Shown: piece by piece, positions 37,080 to 49,149 of the stretch | Position numbering within the stretch: position 1 is the first letter of the stretch | Layout of the letters: each line of letters begins with the position of its first letter | Assembly (NCBI RefSeq): GCF_000189635.1 | Contig: NW_002476434.1 | Coordinates: forward strand, 186,001-250,000 | DNA length: 64,000 bases | Direction of reading: 5' to 3' | Source: Tetrahymena thermophila SB210 | Taxonomy: Eukaryota; Ciliophora; Oligohymenophorea; Hymenostomatida; Tetrahymenidae | Position numbers and translations under genes: made by a program | The notes under the pieces: generated by a model | Seen by the model: the letters and a program-made list of their open reading frames with translations, nothing else | Database searches by the model: none | Told to the model about the DNA's origin: nothing

Positions 37080-37730
37080 ATATGAAGATAAATTGTTATT
37101 TTATATTAGAAAAATAATAGAAAATTAAATTAAAATTAAAAAGAGTTACAGTAAATTTTTAATAACTTTATATATTATTTGTATTGATAAATATTCAGAC
37201 CAGTCTAAAAATAATTAATAATTTTATAAGCAAATAATTATCTGAATTACAAAAAAGTTTTGAAAGTTACTTTGATATTTTAAGAAAATAATATAATTTT
37301 AAAAGTTAATTGAATATTTAACTTACTATTAAATATGTTTATCAAAGAAATAAAAAATTGATTTTTTTAAATTTAAATTCTAGATTTTAGTTAAATTAAT
37401 TAATATATTTTAAAAATTACTTATCTATTTATTTATTAAATTCAATCTACTTATTTCAATATATTAAATCAAGTCAGTTTTAAAACAATACTTTATTCTT
37501 TTAAAAATTTACATGAATCTATTTTAATATGAAAATGGTGTTAATTTAAAATGAAAAAAATAAATATGTTAATAAACTTCATTTTATTTCTGAACTATTT
37601 TTGTTTGATAATGAATTAAATTCAGTTTTTTAATTCTAGCCAAAGGATATTTTTTGATTAAAAAAATGTATTACTAGTTTTTGATTAAGAAAATACCTTT
37701 AAATATATTTTTCCTTTTAACAAATAATTA
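37080..37730. other. intergenic, no gene seen
   Basis: A/T-rich spacer between the first CAP gene and the start of the duplicated CAP unit. Confidence 0.5.
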
Positions 37731-39657
37731 TGTAGCAATAAAGTTTCAGGCTTGAAAATATTACAAAAAATAATTTATAATCTTTCAAAATTCAAGCTTA
37801 CCATAAATTATTATTTTTATGGTCAATCAATCAATACTTTAAGAGTAAAATAATTAATTAAGTTTTTTACAATTCATGGTGGCTTTCTTAAAATAAAATT
37901 TCTTTAAACAAACATAAAAAATCATTTAAAAACAATTTTATGGAAAAATAAAATTCTGCCAATATTTCAAATTTTATTGTAATGCATGAATGGTAAATTT
38001 AATCACGTTTTTTGTTACATTTTTATGTTGTATTTTGAGTAACAAATATCAAATAAACTTGTTCTTCACCTCTTTTCCAAAATAGCTAATTATTAAATTG
38101 ATTCAAGTACTTTCTTGCCTTATAATAATTGAAATAAAATTTATGGATAAAATATGATTCCATTAATTTTTTCTATAGTTTTCTCAATTAAAATATAACT
38201 TTTGATTTTTTTCTATTTAAATACAAATTGAGTTACTTAAATAATTAATTAAAAGTATTAAAAAAAAAAATTGTAAAATTTATGAAGTTCTAAAGTATCT
38301 TTTATCTACTTTTAATATTATTAGGTGGAACCTAAGCAGCCAATACCTTAATAAATTCTGGATTGACTGACGCCTAAAGACAAATTTTACTTGACACTCA
38401 CAACATGTTAAGAAATAAAGTTGCAGGAGGATAGCAAAGTCCATAACCTTAGGCTGCTAATATGATGGCCATGAACTGGAGTACTTCCTTAGAAGCAACA
38501 GCTTAGGCTTGGGCTAGTAATATGAGCTAAGTTATGATTCACTCAGGAAATGACAAGGGTTATGGAGAAAATTTAGCTGAAAGTGGATCAACAGCTCAAA
38601 ATGACTATGATCCTGCTTCTCATGTTCAAATGTGGTTTGATGAAGTTAAGGATCCTTCCTGGTAAACTAGTTATATAAATACTTATACATTTGGTTCTGC
38701 CTATGGCCATTATTCTCAAGTTGTTTGGGCTAAATCTAATAGTTTAGGTTGTGGCCATTCTTATTTTTTTGATGGTACTTATTACTAACACTATACTGTA
38801 TGTTAATATTAGGCTCAAGGAAATTATATAGGATAGGCAGTTTATGTTTAAGGAACTCCTTGCTCTTAATGCGGGTCTTAATAATGCAATACAAAATATA
38901 CTTCATTATGCGGTGTTTCAAATGCTGTAAATACTAGCTCAAATCCCTCTTCTCCTTCTTCTACTTCTTCTAAAAGCTAACTTCTCTCTTTTGCATAGTT
39001 TGTATCAATTGTACTCCTTTTAACTTATTTAATGTGTTGAAACCTTGTATTTCTGTGTCTAATAGTATATAGCTGTTCTTATTTTTAATTCAAACACTTT
39101 GATAAGATATAGTTTATTATCATGATACTAACCATAATTTTTTAAATAGTTCATTCTAATAAATAAATAAGTATTAATATATTATTTGTTACTATTATCA
39201 ATATAACTCATTTTTTGTTAAGTAACAAGATTAAAATAGTATAGGAAAAATAATTTTATTAAGTTATTTTTAACATTTATTAAAATCTAAATAAACAAGA
39301 GTGCAAATAAATATTGTTTTTATTTTGAAAAATAATTATAATTTTAGACAGTGATTTAAAAAACATAAAAAATAGAAAAATTACTTTTGGATAAAATATT
39401 TATAAGTTTTACAGCCTTTTATTCATTTTTGAATCAAAATAACAAAATATTGTAAAGAAAGGATTTTAATTTAATTTTTGAATAAATTATAACTAATATC
39501 AAAGAATTATCCAATTCAATTAATTTTAATAAAAAAATCCAATTGTATTTGCATTTTTTTTATGCTATGTTTTTAAAAACCTTTTGTAAGAAATACCTTA
39601 TTTTTTTATTAATTTTAATATTTTTTTTGTAAAAAATTTTACATTTTTAGTGAAATA
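37731..39657 (+). repeat. tandem duplication, unit 1 (CAP gene plus flanks)
   Basis: Starts at TAGCAATAAAGTTTCAGGC and ends near TTTTTAGTGAAAT. The same order of sequence recurs at 39718-41661, including about 550 bp upstream of the ATG and about 600 bp downstream of the TGA. Identity is high but broken by small indels in the noncoding parts. Confidence 0.85.
38282..39040 (+). CDS. secreted CAP/SCP-domain protein, probable GPI anchor (copy 1)
   Basis: Single exon, 252 residues. The signal peptide is KFQSIFYLLLILLGGTQA. The CAP domain shows LLDTHNMLRNKVAGGQQ, TAQAWASNMSQVMIHSG, YGENLAESG, YGHYSQVVWAKSNSLGCGHS and YTVCQYQ. The Cys motif CSQCGSQQCN follows, then a short Ser/Pro/Thr linker and a hydrophobic C-terminus (LLSFAQFVSIVLLLTYLMC) that suggests a GPI anchor. 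It lacks the long Gly/Ser stalk of the gene at 35829. It shares its promoter region and 3' flank with the copy at 40279, so both should be regulated alike. Confidence 0.9.
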
Positions 39658-39717
39658 TTTTTTAGATTTTTCATTTCTTCGTCGTTATTTTTAGCGAAGG
39701 TTATCGCGAAGTTACAG
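39658..39717. other. duplication junction with short inverted repeats
   Basis: Sixty bases present between the two CAP units but not at the end of unit 2. It holds CTTCG (39677-39681), which can pair with CGAAG at 39695-39699 or 39707-39711, and the palindrome TCGCGA (39704-39709). It is unusually GC-rich for intergenic DNA here. It may be the scar of the duplication or the remains of the sequence next to the ancestral unit. Confidence 0.45.
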
Positions 39718-41661
39718 TATGTAGCAATAAAGTTTCAGGCTAAATATTACAAGAAATAATTTATAGTCTTTCAAAATTCTAGCAAACCAAAAATTATTAT
39801 TTTTATGGTCTATCAATCAATACTTTAAGAGTAATATAATTAATTAAACTTTTATGTAATTGGTTTTTCTTAATATAAAATTTCTTTAAACAAATATAAA
39901 AAGTCATTTAAAAACAATTTTATGGAAAAAAAACATTTCAAATTTTAAAGTAATGGAATAAATGGTAAATTTAATCACGTTTTTTGTTACAATTTTTGTG
40001 TTGAATTTTAAGTAACAAATACCAAATAAACTTGTTATTCACATCTTTTTAGAAAATATATTTTTAGAAAATAGGTAATTCAAATCTAGCTAAATTGATT
40101 CAAGTACTTTTTATGCCTCATAATAATTGAAATAAAATTTATGGATAAAATATTATTCCATTAATTTTTTCTATATTTTTGTCTATTAAAATAAAACTTT
40201 TTACTTTTTCTATATAAATCCTAATAGAGTTATTTATGTAATTAATTAAAATAATATATAAAAAAAATTGTAAAATATATGAAGTTCTAAACTATCTTTT
40301 ATCTATTTTTGATATTATTAGGTGGAGCCTAAGCCGCCAATACCTTAATAAATTCTGGATTGACTGATGCCCAAAGATAAATTTTACTTGACACTCACAA
40401 CATAGTAAGAAATAAAATTGCAGGGGGAGAGGATAAATCATAACCTTAGGCTGCTAACATGATGGCCATGAATTGGAGTATTTCCTTAGAAGCAGCAGCT
40501 TAGGCTTGGGCTAATAATTTGAGCTAAGTTATGGTTCACTCAGATGACAAGGATTATGGTGAAAATTTAGCTGAAAGTGGATGGACTACTCAAAGTGACT
40601 ATGATCCTGCTTCTCAAGTTATAATGTGGTTTTATGAATATAAGGATCCTTCCTGGTAAACTAGCTATATAAGTGCTTATTAATATAGTTGTTCCTATGG
40701 TCATTATTCTCAAGTTGTTTGGGCTAAATCTAATAGTTTAGGTTGTGGTCATTCTTATTTCTTTGATGGTACATATTACTAACATTATACTGTATGTTAA
40801 TATGAGGCATCAGGAAATTATTTAGGATAGCCAGTTTATGTTTAAGGAACTCCTTGCTCTTAATGTGGGTCTTAATAATGCAACACAAAATATACTTCAT
40901 TATGTGGTGTTACAAATGCTGTAAATACGAGCTCAAATCCTTCTTCTACTTCTTCTACTACTTCTACTGCTTCTACTGCTTCTAAAAGCTAACTTCTCTC
41001 TTTTGCATAGTTTGTATCAATTGTACTCCTTTTAACTTATTTAATGTATTGAAACCTTGTACTCTAGGGTAAAGCAGTTCCTATTTTGAATTCAAACTCT
41101 TTGATAAGATATAGTTTATTATCATGATAGTACCCATAATTTTTTATATAGTTCATTCTAGTATGTAAATAAATAAGTATTACCATATTATTTGTTACTA
41201 TTATCAATATAACTCATTTTTAAAAAATTAAGTAACAAAATTAAAATAGTAAAGGAAAAGTAATTTTATTATTAAAATCTAAATAAACAAGAGTGCAAAT
41301 AAATATTGATTTTATTTTGAAAAATAATTATAATTTTAGACAATTATTTAAAAAACTTAAAAAATAGAAAAATTACTTTTGGATAAAATATTAATAAGTT
41401 TTACAGCCTTTTATTCATTTCTGAATCCAAATGACGAAATATAAGAATGAAAAGACTTTAATTTAATTTTTGAATAAATTATTACTAATATCATACATAG
41501 AATTATCTATCCATTAAAAAAATTTTTAATAAAAAAATCCAATTATATTTGCATTTTTTTTAACATTAAATAATCTTTTTAAAAACCTTTAGTAAGAAAT
41601 ACCTTATTTTTTACTAATTTTAATATTTTTGTAAAAAATTTTACATTTTTAGTGAAATCAC
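39718..41661 (+). repeat. tandem duplication, unit 2 (CAP gene plus flanks)
   Basis: Second copy of the 37731-39657 unit, beginning TAGCAATAAAGTTTCAGGC, with the CAP gene at 40279-41052 and matching 3' flank to TTTTTAGTGAAATCA. Confidence 0.85.
40279..41052 (+). CDS. secreted CAP/SCP-domain protein, probable GPI anchor (copy 2)
   Basis: Single exon, 257 residues, closely similar to the gene at 38282. It has the same signal peptide type (FQTIFYLFLILLGGAQAAN), the same CAP blocks (LLDTHNIVRNKIAGG, YGENLAESG, YGHYSQVVWAKSNSLGCGHS) and the same hydrophobic C-terminus. Differences cluster between GENLAESG and HYSQ (VIMWFYEYKDPSW against VQMWFDEVKDPSW). The Ser/Thr linker is longer, with ACT/TCT repeats (STTSTASTASKS). 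The reading frame is intact, so both copies appear functional. Confidence 0.9.
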
Positions 41662-42205
41662 TCATATCTTGGTAAGAAAAAAAATATTCTTGAAATTATT
41701 CAGCGTATGAGATAATTAAAAAAATGACAGTGCTCTTTTTCTTCAAAAATTAATATAATTAAAAATTAAATTATATGCCTATTTTTTATAAATTCACCCT
41801 TATTTAATATGTTTTATTAAAAAATTAATTTTCGTTTAAAATATTATTAAATAAAAATAATTTCATTTATTTTTTACTGGAAAATGGCAAAATAAAATTA
41901 TCACAAATACATTCATATATATGCACTCCAATAATTATTGATTTTAGATTTAATTGCTTGATTTATTAAAGTCAATAAGCACTTAGATAAATAATTTAAA
42001 ACAACAAAAACCATTAAAAATATCATTAATATTTATTTTGAATGTTAATATAGTATTGTTGCTTTTAACGCCAACCAAATATATATACAAATTATTAAAC
42101 ACAACTAAAAAATTATTGCTTGGTAATCGTAAATCAAGAATATTTCATCAAATAATTATTTAGTTAAGGAATCAACAATAAAATATAAGCATATATAAAA
42201 AATAA
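41662..42205. other. intergenic, no gene seen
   Basis: A/T-rich spacer before the coiled-coil gene; no coding frame is seen. Confidence 0.5.
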
Positions 42206-44901
42206 ATGAGTTCCATGGAAGGTGAATAATAAAAATTATATTTTGCATTTTAGAAATGTTATTTTTAAACAAAAAGAAACTAGCATTACAGCAGGATAGA
42301 AATTAAATATTACAGCTGTTCCCCTATTTCAATTAGATGTAAATTACGATAGCTTAAAGAAGCTTTTAGATACTATAGATGGCTCAATAATGAAATGTTA
42401 AAAGCAAATTGATTCAGTTAAAGTAGATGTAGGCACTAAATCTAAAGTTGACGATGTAAATAATTCAAATGCTCTCAAAAATATTATTAAAATTGTCCTC
42501 ATTTTAATTTTAAATAATAATAATGCTTATAATATTATAGATTTGCAACAGTTTGAAGTATATGGCTAAAGCGACAGACATTTATGACTAAAATTTTGTC
42601 AAGATATTATAAAATTCTCTTAATAAAGAATAGTTTAAGTTAGGAAAGGGTAGAATAGATTAGGAAACTGAGCCAATATGCTAAAAATTCAATATGATAG
42701 GCAATGCTTGTACCTATCTTTACCAAACGTTAGTGAAATAAGATGAAAAAATAAACAAATTGGAGTAAATTATTAACACTAAAGCAGATGATAAAGGACT
42801 CAAAGAAAAAATTAAAAAAAGCAAAAATAAACTGAAAGAAAAGGTATTTATTTTATATTTTAATAATAAGTCCTAAATGTATGAGGGATAAGTATTTCTA
42901 ATGATGAAAGTCAATAAAATTTTTGCTTAAAGCGTGTGTTGCAGTGAGAATACATATATATTTTTAATAAATAACAAGAATTACTATTAAAATATTGATA
43001 TTAATTTTGTTCTTCTATTTTTATTAAAACCACTAAAAAAATAAATTTGATGTTTAATCAATTGATTTTATTTAATTGTAAATTTTATTTCTTAAAATAC
43101 TATAAAGATCTAAGATACTTGCAAAGAATTAGAAGATAGAGTCGCTTAATGTGAGAAGACTTCTGCAAATTAAATGGGAAACGTAGATGCACTTATCAAA
43201 GATGTAGAAAGAAGAACTATTTGGAAAATTTAAGATTGTCAAGACCTTTTATCTAAGAGAGTGAATGAAGAATTTGTAAATGAAGCAATAGCAAATCTTG
43301 AAAAATCAATGAAAGATTAAGTAACAATTAATTTAAAAGTTGATTGATATAAAAATAGAAAAAATTTTTGTATAAATTTAAAGATTAATTAACTTACAGG
43401 AGGAGGTTCAGATAAGTTAGACAAAATTCAATCCAAAATTAATTCTAAATTATAAGAAATAGACGATAACGTTAATGAAAAAACAAAACAATTAAAATAA
43501 GCTATCAAAGACCTCGAAACAAGGTATTTAACGACTTATTTTAATTTTTTCAAGTTATATCTTTTTTTTTCTTCTAAAAAGTTGTAAAACAAAGTACGTT
43601 ACCACTGATAAATTTTTAGAAACCAATAAAACTATGACTGATAGGATTTCATAGCTCCAAGTTAGATTAAAAGCTATGGAAACTGAATTAGATTACTCTG
43701 AAGTTATCGATGACCATAAAAATTAATTTGTTTAATATGATCACAGAATAAAATAAATATAAGCTGAAGTTGATAAGCATTTAAATAATTAACTCTCCAA
43801 CGATGAAATGAAAGGATATGAAACACTTTTAAAAAAACTTGATCCCCACAAATTATGTCAAATTGAAGCTGATCTTAGAGTTAACGAGGAGAATATTATA
43901 CGTCACGAAGAAAGAATAGCAGCTTTGTAATCTGTAATAAAAATTATATTTTAAAATAAATAAATTATTTGTTTAAAAATATAACAAAAAATGAAAAATA
44001 AATTTTATTTAAAAGGACATGAAAAGAAAACTTGAAAGCATCGATTTCTTTAGCTGCATGCAAAGTCTACCAAACGAATAAGGTGGTGGTATGAAGCCTG
44101 AGGAAATAAAAAAATTAATATACGACATGATGCCTAAATAATTAATTGACGAAGAGAAATATAGAAAAATATAAAGAGACTTAAATGAAGTAAATTATAA
44201 AATAGAAAACGCAGGAGAAATAGAAAGAAGAGTTACTCGTATCTTTAAAGAAATTGATATCAATAATGTAATTAAGTAGCTGAAATAAAAAGCTAATTCT
44301 GATGATGTGAAAAAAGATCAGTGCAATATGGAATCAAGATTTGCCTAACTAAGTGAGATGGTTTCATTTATAAGAAGAGATTTAGACAATTTATAACTTT
44401 TAATTAAAAAAAATGTAATGAATAATAGCTAAGTAACAGCTTCAACTTAAATGGGAATTGAATCTAGTTCCCTTTTAACTACTAAAAAGCTCTTCCCTAT
44501 TAATTGCCTCTCTTGTGGTCCATAAGCTCATACATAATAGACTATAACTTTTGTAAAGTAAAGAGTAAGATTCTTATTGTTGTATTTTAAAAATATAATT
44601 TTATCTTTCTATTTTAATATGTAAAATAGGGAGATCGTATGTCTAGAGCTGATATTCTTAACAGATCTATGGTTGAATATAATGTTGTCCCTGAATAAAC
44701 CAGCAGCTCAATTTAATAAGATGAAAAAGTTATTTTTAATAATCCAAGTATTCCTACTCCTAAAAAATAAGTAAATCCGTACGGCACACAACAAAGTAAA
44801 TAATTTTAAATTTCCAATAATTAATTTAAATAAAATTTAATTATTTAGGGGCTCGTCCTTACTCTGCTACAACAAGAAAGTAAAAAACCGTAAACAATTG
44901 A
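42206..44901 (+). CDS. nine-exon coiled-coil protein, possible DUF4795-like flagellar protein
   Basis: Exons 42206-42221, 42277-42455, 42541-42843, 43108-43320, 43417-43523, 43582-43933, 44016-44564, 44630-44795 and 44849-44901 sum to 1938 nt, 645 residues, all joined in frame. The protein is almost wholly coiled coil (LEKSMKDQLDKIQSKINSKL; ISQLQVRLKAMETELD; GEIERRVTRIFKEIDINNV). It ends with a Cys pair (INCLSCGPQAH) and a basic Ser-rich tail (RARPYSATTRK). The long coiled coil followed by a CxxC-type segment recalls DUF4795/QRICH2-like sperm and flagellar proteins; this is resemblance only. The first exon is just 16 nt (MSSMEE), chosen because no other ATG fits the frame. A ciliary role would suit a ciliate but is not shown. 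Confidence 0.8.
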
Positions 44902-45802
44902 AAACAAAAATTTTAAATATATTTTTATAAAAGCATTCTTTAAATTTATTTCTATCAATAAACTATAGAAAAAAATTTAATTTAAAGAAGTTAAATATAA
45001 AAAATTGATAAAATAAATATTTATAAATAATCAATCTATCTACAAATTGATTGCATTTAAATGCACAAATATTAAATAAATAATTCTGTAATATAAAAAT
45101 AAATTGTATATATATAAATACTTATCTACTTATCTAATTCTAACACCACTATTATGAATAACTATCTAATTAGCTTAATAACTTACTTATTTCCTTACTT
45201 TTTTACTAACTAACTTCCATATCAAAAAATTGCAATACTCTATTTAATTACCATTTTCACAAAGTAATTTAACTATCAATAATTTATTATATTTTATTAA
45301 TAATATTACAATATATTAATTTATTAATTAATATTATGCAAACTTTTTGTAAATTACCATAAATTTATCAAAAAAAATGAAAATATTTGATTTTGAGATT
45401 TTTTAATAATTTTTACTAGTAATAAAGGATTGTGAGTAAACAAAAGCTTGTTCTATTATAAATAAAATAAATTTATTTATGTAAATTTAAAATAAAAATA
45501 AAATCTATTTTATCACAAATATTGTTATTAAATAAATAAATAAATAATTTATTTCCATATTTTAATTATAAAAAAAATATGGGTTAATATTTTATTTACT
45601 CAAATTAACAAAAATAAGTTACTACTTAATCTGAAATGGAATTCTTTTATAAGTTTGGCATTTTTACAAAACAAAAACTTGATTGCTTAGCTGATCATAA
45701 TTTGATTATACCTACTTTTGATTTTTCCATTCCTTATCTTCTTCTTATCAGAAGAGATAACTTATTTTTAAATTAAATTAAAAACAAGCAGAGTTAAATA
45801 AT
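44902..45802. other. intergenic; last 240 bp shared with 47270-47511
   Basis: A/T-rich. From about 45560 it matches the region upstream of the next family member (TTACTCAAATTA, AAAATAAGTTACTACTTAATC, TTGATTGCTTAGCTGATCAT), so the promoter was duplicated with the gene. It carries CTTATCTTCTTCTTATCAGA close to the start. Confidence 0.6.
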
Positions 45803-46992
45803 ATGAAAAGAATTATAGTATTTGCTTTAACTTTAAGTATTGTATATTGTAGCATTTAATTTACAAGTGCTACCTATAACACTATTAACAAATCTTTTAA
45901 CATATTGTTAGATGAATAATTCAAAGCATTAATGAACATTGATACAATTGGAGAGATAAAAATTTAGTTTGATATTACTACTTAAATCACTTATTTTACT
46001 TCACCTGAGTGTTCAACTTGTAAACTATATGCTAATGAAAATCAAATAACTCTATACAAATGTTAATCTAAAAATAACTGTGTGAAAATAAGGGAATTTG
46101 ATGGTTTGTAACTTGATGGAAACTATATATTAAGTGGAGACATTATTGCTATACCTATGATCTTGGATGGAACAATTTTCTATTTAGAAGAAGTTTATCA
46201 TATCAAATAAATTGTTCCTCTTCTTTAGAATCCTTAAGCATATTTATCACAGAAAATAGGTTTGCTTATGAAAAGTGATGGTGAAGATTTTAAAAAAATG
46301 ACAATCAGTAATATTTATACTTCACTTTTTGATTAAGGAAAAATAGATAAAATAAGCTATTCCTTATATTACGCTGATTCAAATTATCACTTGACTTTTC
46401 CTGGATATGATACTAAACTATAATATTAGCCATTTTATGATGTAGTTACTGGATACCATTAGTTATATGAGACTAAGACTTATCTAACCTCATCAGTGAA
46501 TTTAAATTTTAGTGATCAATAGATAGTAGATTCAGTAATTCTATATATAGATCCTACATTTGAAGATTCAATGCTTGTGCTTAATGAAAGTATATTTGAA
46601 GGATTTAAAAAAGTAATTAATGAAAAAAGACTTTAACCTGATTTGTCATTTCTTACACCTAACTATCCATCAGGAAAATGGAGTGATTTAATTTTGGATT
46701 TTAATTTTTGGTTTAAAAATAAAAACCTCTTCTTTTGGAACAGATATTCCCTAACTAATTTTTATAGATATTTAATATTAGGCTCGTGAAATAATGGAAT
46801 ATAAAGAAAATTATTACACTTTCAAAATTTTATTTGAAAAAGATGTGAATGAGCTAAAGCTTGGGAAGCGCATTTTCAAAAAATTTTTATACTATGTTCA
46901 TGAAGATAAATATGGATAATATATTTACTCTCTAACACAATTGAAGCCCTAAAAAGCTTTGAGAAGTGGAATTTAAAATTGAAATTAAAGTG
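45803..46992 (+). pseudogene. secreted pepsin-like family, member A1, frameshifted
   Basis: Closely similar to the intact gene at 47512 from the signal peptide (MKRIIVFALTLSIVYCS) through LSFLTPNYPSGKWSDL. An extra base in TTTTTGG near 46710 then shifts the frame, giving an early TGA at 46787-46789 after 328 residues. The remainder of the homologous sequence (ENYYTFKILFEKD, LGKRIFKKFLYYVHED) continues in another frame to about 46992. It could still make a secreted protein lacking the last 60 or so residues. The few other differences from A2 suggest that the break is recent. Confidence 0.75.
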
Positions 46993-47511
46993 ACAATTAT
47001 ATATATAAATAATAAATACATCAGTTTTTATCATAAATATTAAAGTAAATAAAAGCTATAAAAATATAAAATTTTTTTTTATAAATGAAAATTTGATTAT
47101 GAGATTGTTAATAATTTTTATTGATATGAAAGGATTTAGAGTAAGTGAAGATAACATATAAAATAAATATATTTATGTAAAATTTAAAATAAAATCTATT
47201 TTATCATAAATATTGTTATTAAATAAATAATTTATTTTCATATTTAATTAATAAATAATAAAAAATATTGATTGCTAAGTTTTTATTTACTCAAATTATC
47301 AAAAATAAGTTACTACTTAATCAGAAATGGAATTCTTTAAAAATTTTATCATTTTTTATCATACAAAAACTTGATTGCTTAGCTGATCATAATTTTATTG
47401 TACTTATTTTTGACTTTTCGATTCCTTATCTTCTTCTTATCTAAGTGATAACTTATTTTTTAAATTAAATTAAATTAAAATAAATAAAAACAATCAGAAG
47501 AGCTAAATAAG
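46993..47511. other. intergenic with duplicated promoter region
   Basis: The part from about 47270 matches 45560-45802, upstream of A1, with the same TTACTCAAATTA, GAAATGGAATTC and GATTGCTTAGCTGATCA blocks and a CTTATCTTCTTCTTATC tract before the ATG. Confidence 0.65.
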
Positions 47512-48690
47512 ATGAAAAGAATTATAATATTTGCCCTAGCTTTAAGTATTGTATGTTGTAGCATTTCATTTACTAGTGCTACCTATAACACTGTTAAAAA
47601 AACTATAAACATATTGTTAGATGACTAATTTAAAGCATTAATGTACATTGATACGATTGGAGAAATAAAAATTTAGTTTGATATAACTACTTAAATCACT
47701 TATTTTACTTCACCTGAGTGTTCAAATTGTAAACTATATGCTAATGAAAATGAAATAACTCCATATAAATGTTTATCTTAAAATAACTGTGTGAAAGTAA
47801 GGGAATTTGATGGTTTGTATCTTGATGGAAACTATATCTTAAGTGGCGACATTATTGCTATTCCTATGATCTTGGATGGAACAATTTTCTATTTAGAAGA
47901 AGTTTATCATATCAAATAAATTGTTCCTCTTCTTTAGAATCCTTAAGCATATTTATCACAGAAAATAGGTTTGCTTTTGAAAAGTGATAGTGGTGATTTT
48001 AAAAAAAAAACAATCAGTAATATTTATACCTCACTTTTTGGTTAAGGAAAAATAGATATAATAACCTATTCCTTATATTACGCTGATTCAAATTATCACT
48101 TGACTATTCCTGAATATGATAGTAAACTATAATATAAGCCATTTTATGATGTAGTTACTGGATACCATTAGTTATATGAGACTAAGACTTATCTAACCTC
48201 ATCAGTGAATTTAAATTTTAGTGATCAATAGATAGTAGATTCAGTAACTCTATATATAGATCCTACATTTGAAGATTCAATGTTTGTTTTTAATGAAAGT
48301 ATATTTGAAGGATTTAAAAAGGTAATTAATGAAAAAAGACTTTAACCTGATTTATCATTCTTTACACCTAACTATCCATCAGGTGAATGGAGTGATTTAG
48401 TTGAGGAATTTAATTTTGGTTTAGGAATAAAAACCTCTCCTTTTGGAACAGATATTCCCTAACCATAGTTTTTGTTTATTGAATATTCTGCTGATGAGTT
48501 CATGGAACATAAAGAAAATTATTACACTTTAAAAGTTTTATTTGAAACATTTGTGAGTGGGTTAAAGCTTGGAAAGCGTATTTTCAAAAAATTTTTATAC
48601 TATGTTCATGAAGATACTAATGGAAAATATATTTACTCTCTAACACCATTGAAGCCCTAAAAAGCTTTTAGAAGTGGAATTTAAAATTGA
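47512..48690 (+). CDS. secreted pepsin-fold-like protein, active site degenerate, member A2
   Basis: Single exon, 392 residues. The signal peptide is KRIIIFALALSIVCCSISF. IDTIGEIKIQFDITTQITYF followed by TSPECSNCKLY aligns in order with the pepsin N-lobe, where FDTGSSxLWVPSxxC would stand, but the DTG is absent. YILSGDIIAIPMILD parallels the flap and following strand. IGLLLKSD, then IYTSLFGQGKIDIITYSLYY and LTIPEYDSKLQ parallel the GILGLG, QG...FSxYL and GGxD blocks of pepsins. YIDPTFEDSMFVFNESIFE lies where the second DTG should be. Four Cys in the N-lobe are conserved in the family. The C-terminus has LGKRIFKKFLYYV. It is probably a catalytically dead aspartic-protease-like secreted or granule protein. 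The fold is inferred. Confidence 0.7.
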
Positions 48691-49149
48691 AATTAAAGTG
48701 ACAATTCTATATAAAAATATATTATACATAAATATATATCTTATTTATTAAAGTAAATAAAGCTATAAAAATATAAAATAATTTTTTATTTTTCAATTTT
48801 AAATTATTTTAGATTTTTAAAATATGAGATCACTAATTATAATTAACAAGTATTTACAGTATATAAATTTATTTAATAATTCGCCTCAAGCTAATTAAAA
48901 TCAAAAATAAAAATTTCTGATCAGGTATCTAAATTTATTTTTGATATGTTTTTAAGTATTGTATTTTCCATTTTTAATTTTATATGTCATATCTTACTCT
49001 TTTTTTTATATTTTTACTTTCAATTAGAGTTTTGATACTTTGTTTCTATTTGTATTTTATTCTTGTATTGAATAAAAAAGTGTTTTTCTTTTTTTCAGTC
49101 AATAAATAAAAAGAAGTATAAACTTATTTTTTATTGAATATATAGTGAT
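48691..49149. other. intergenic, no gene seen
   Basis: A/T-rich spacer between members A2 and B1. T-rich before the start of B1; no other feature. Confidence 0.5.

Noticed and set aside
46787-46789. The TGA in member A1 as its natural end
   Set aside because: Sequence beyond it still matches the C-terminal part of A2 in a shifted frame, so the stop follows a frameshift.
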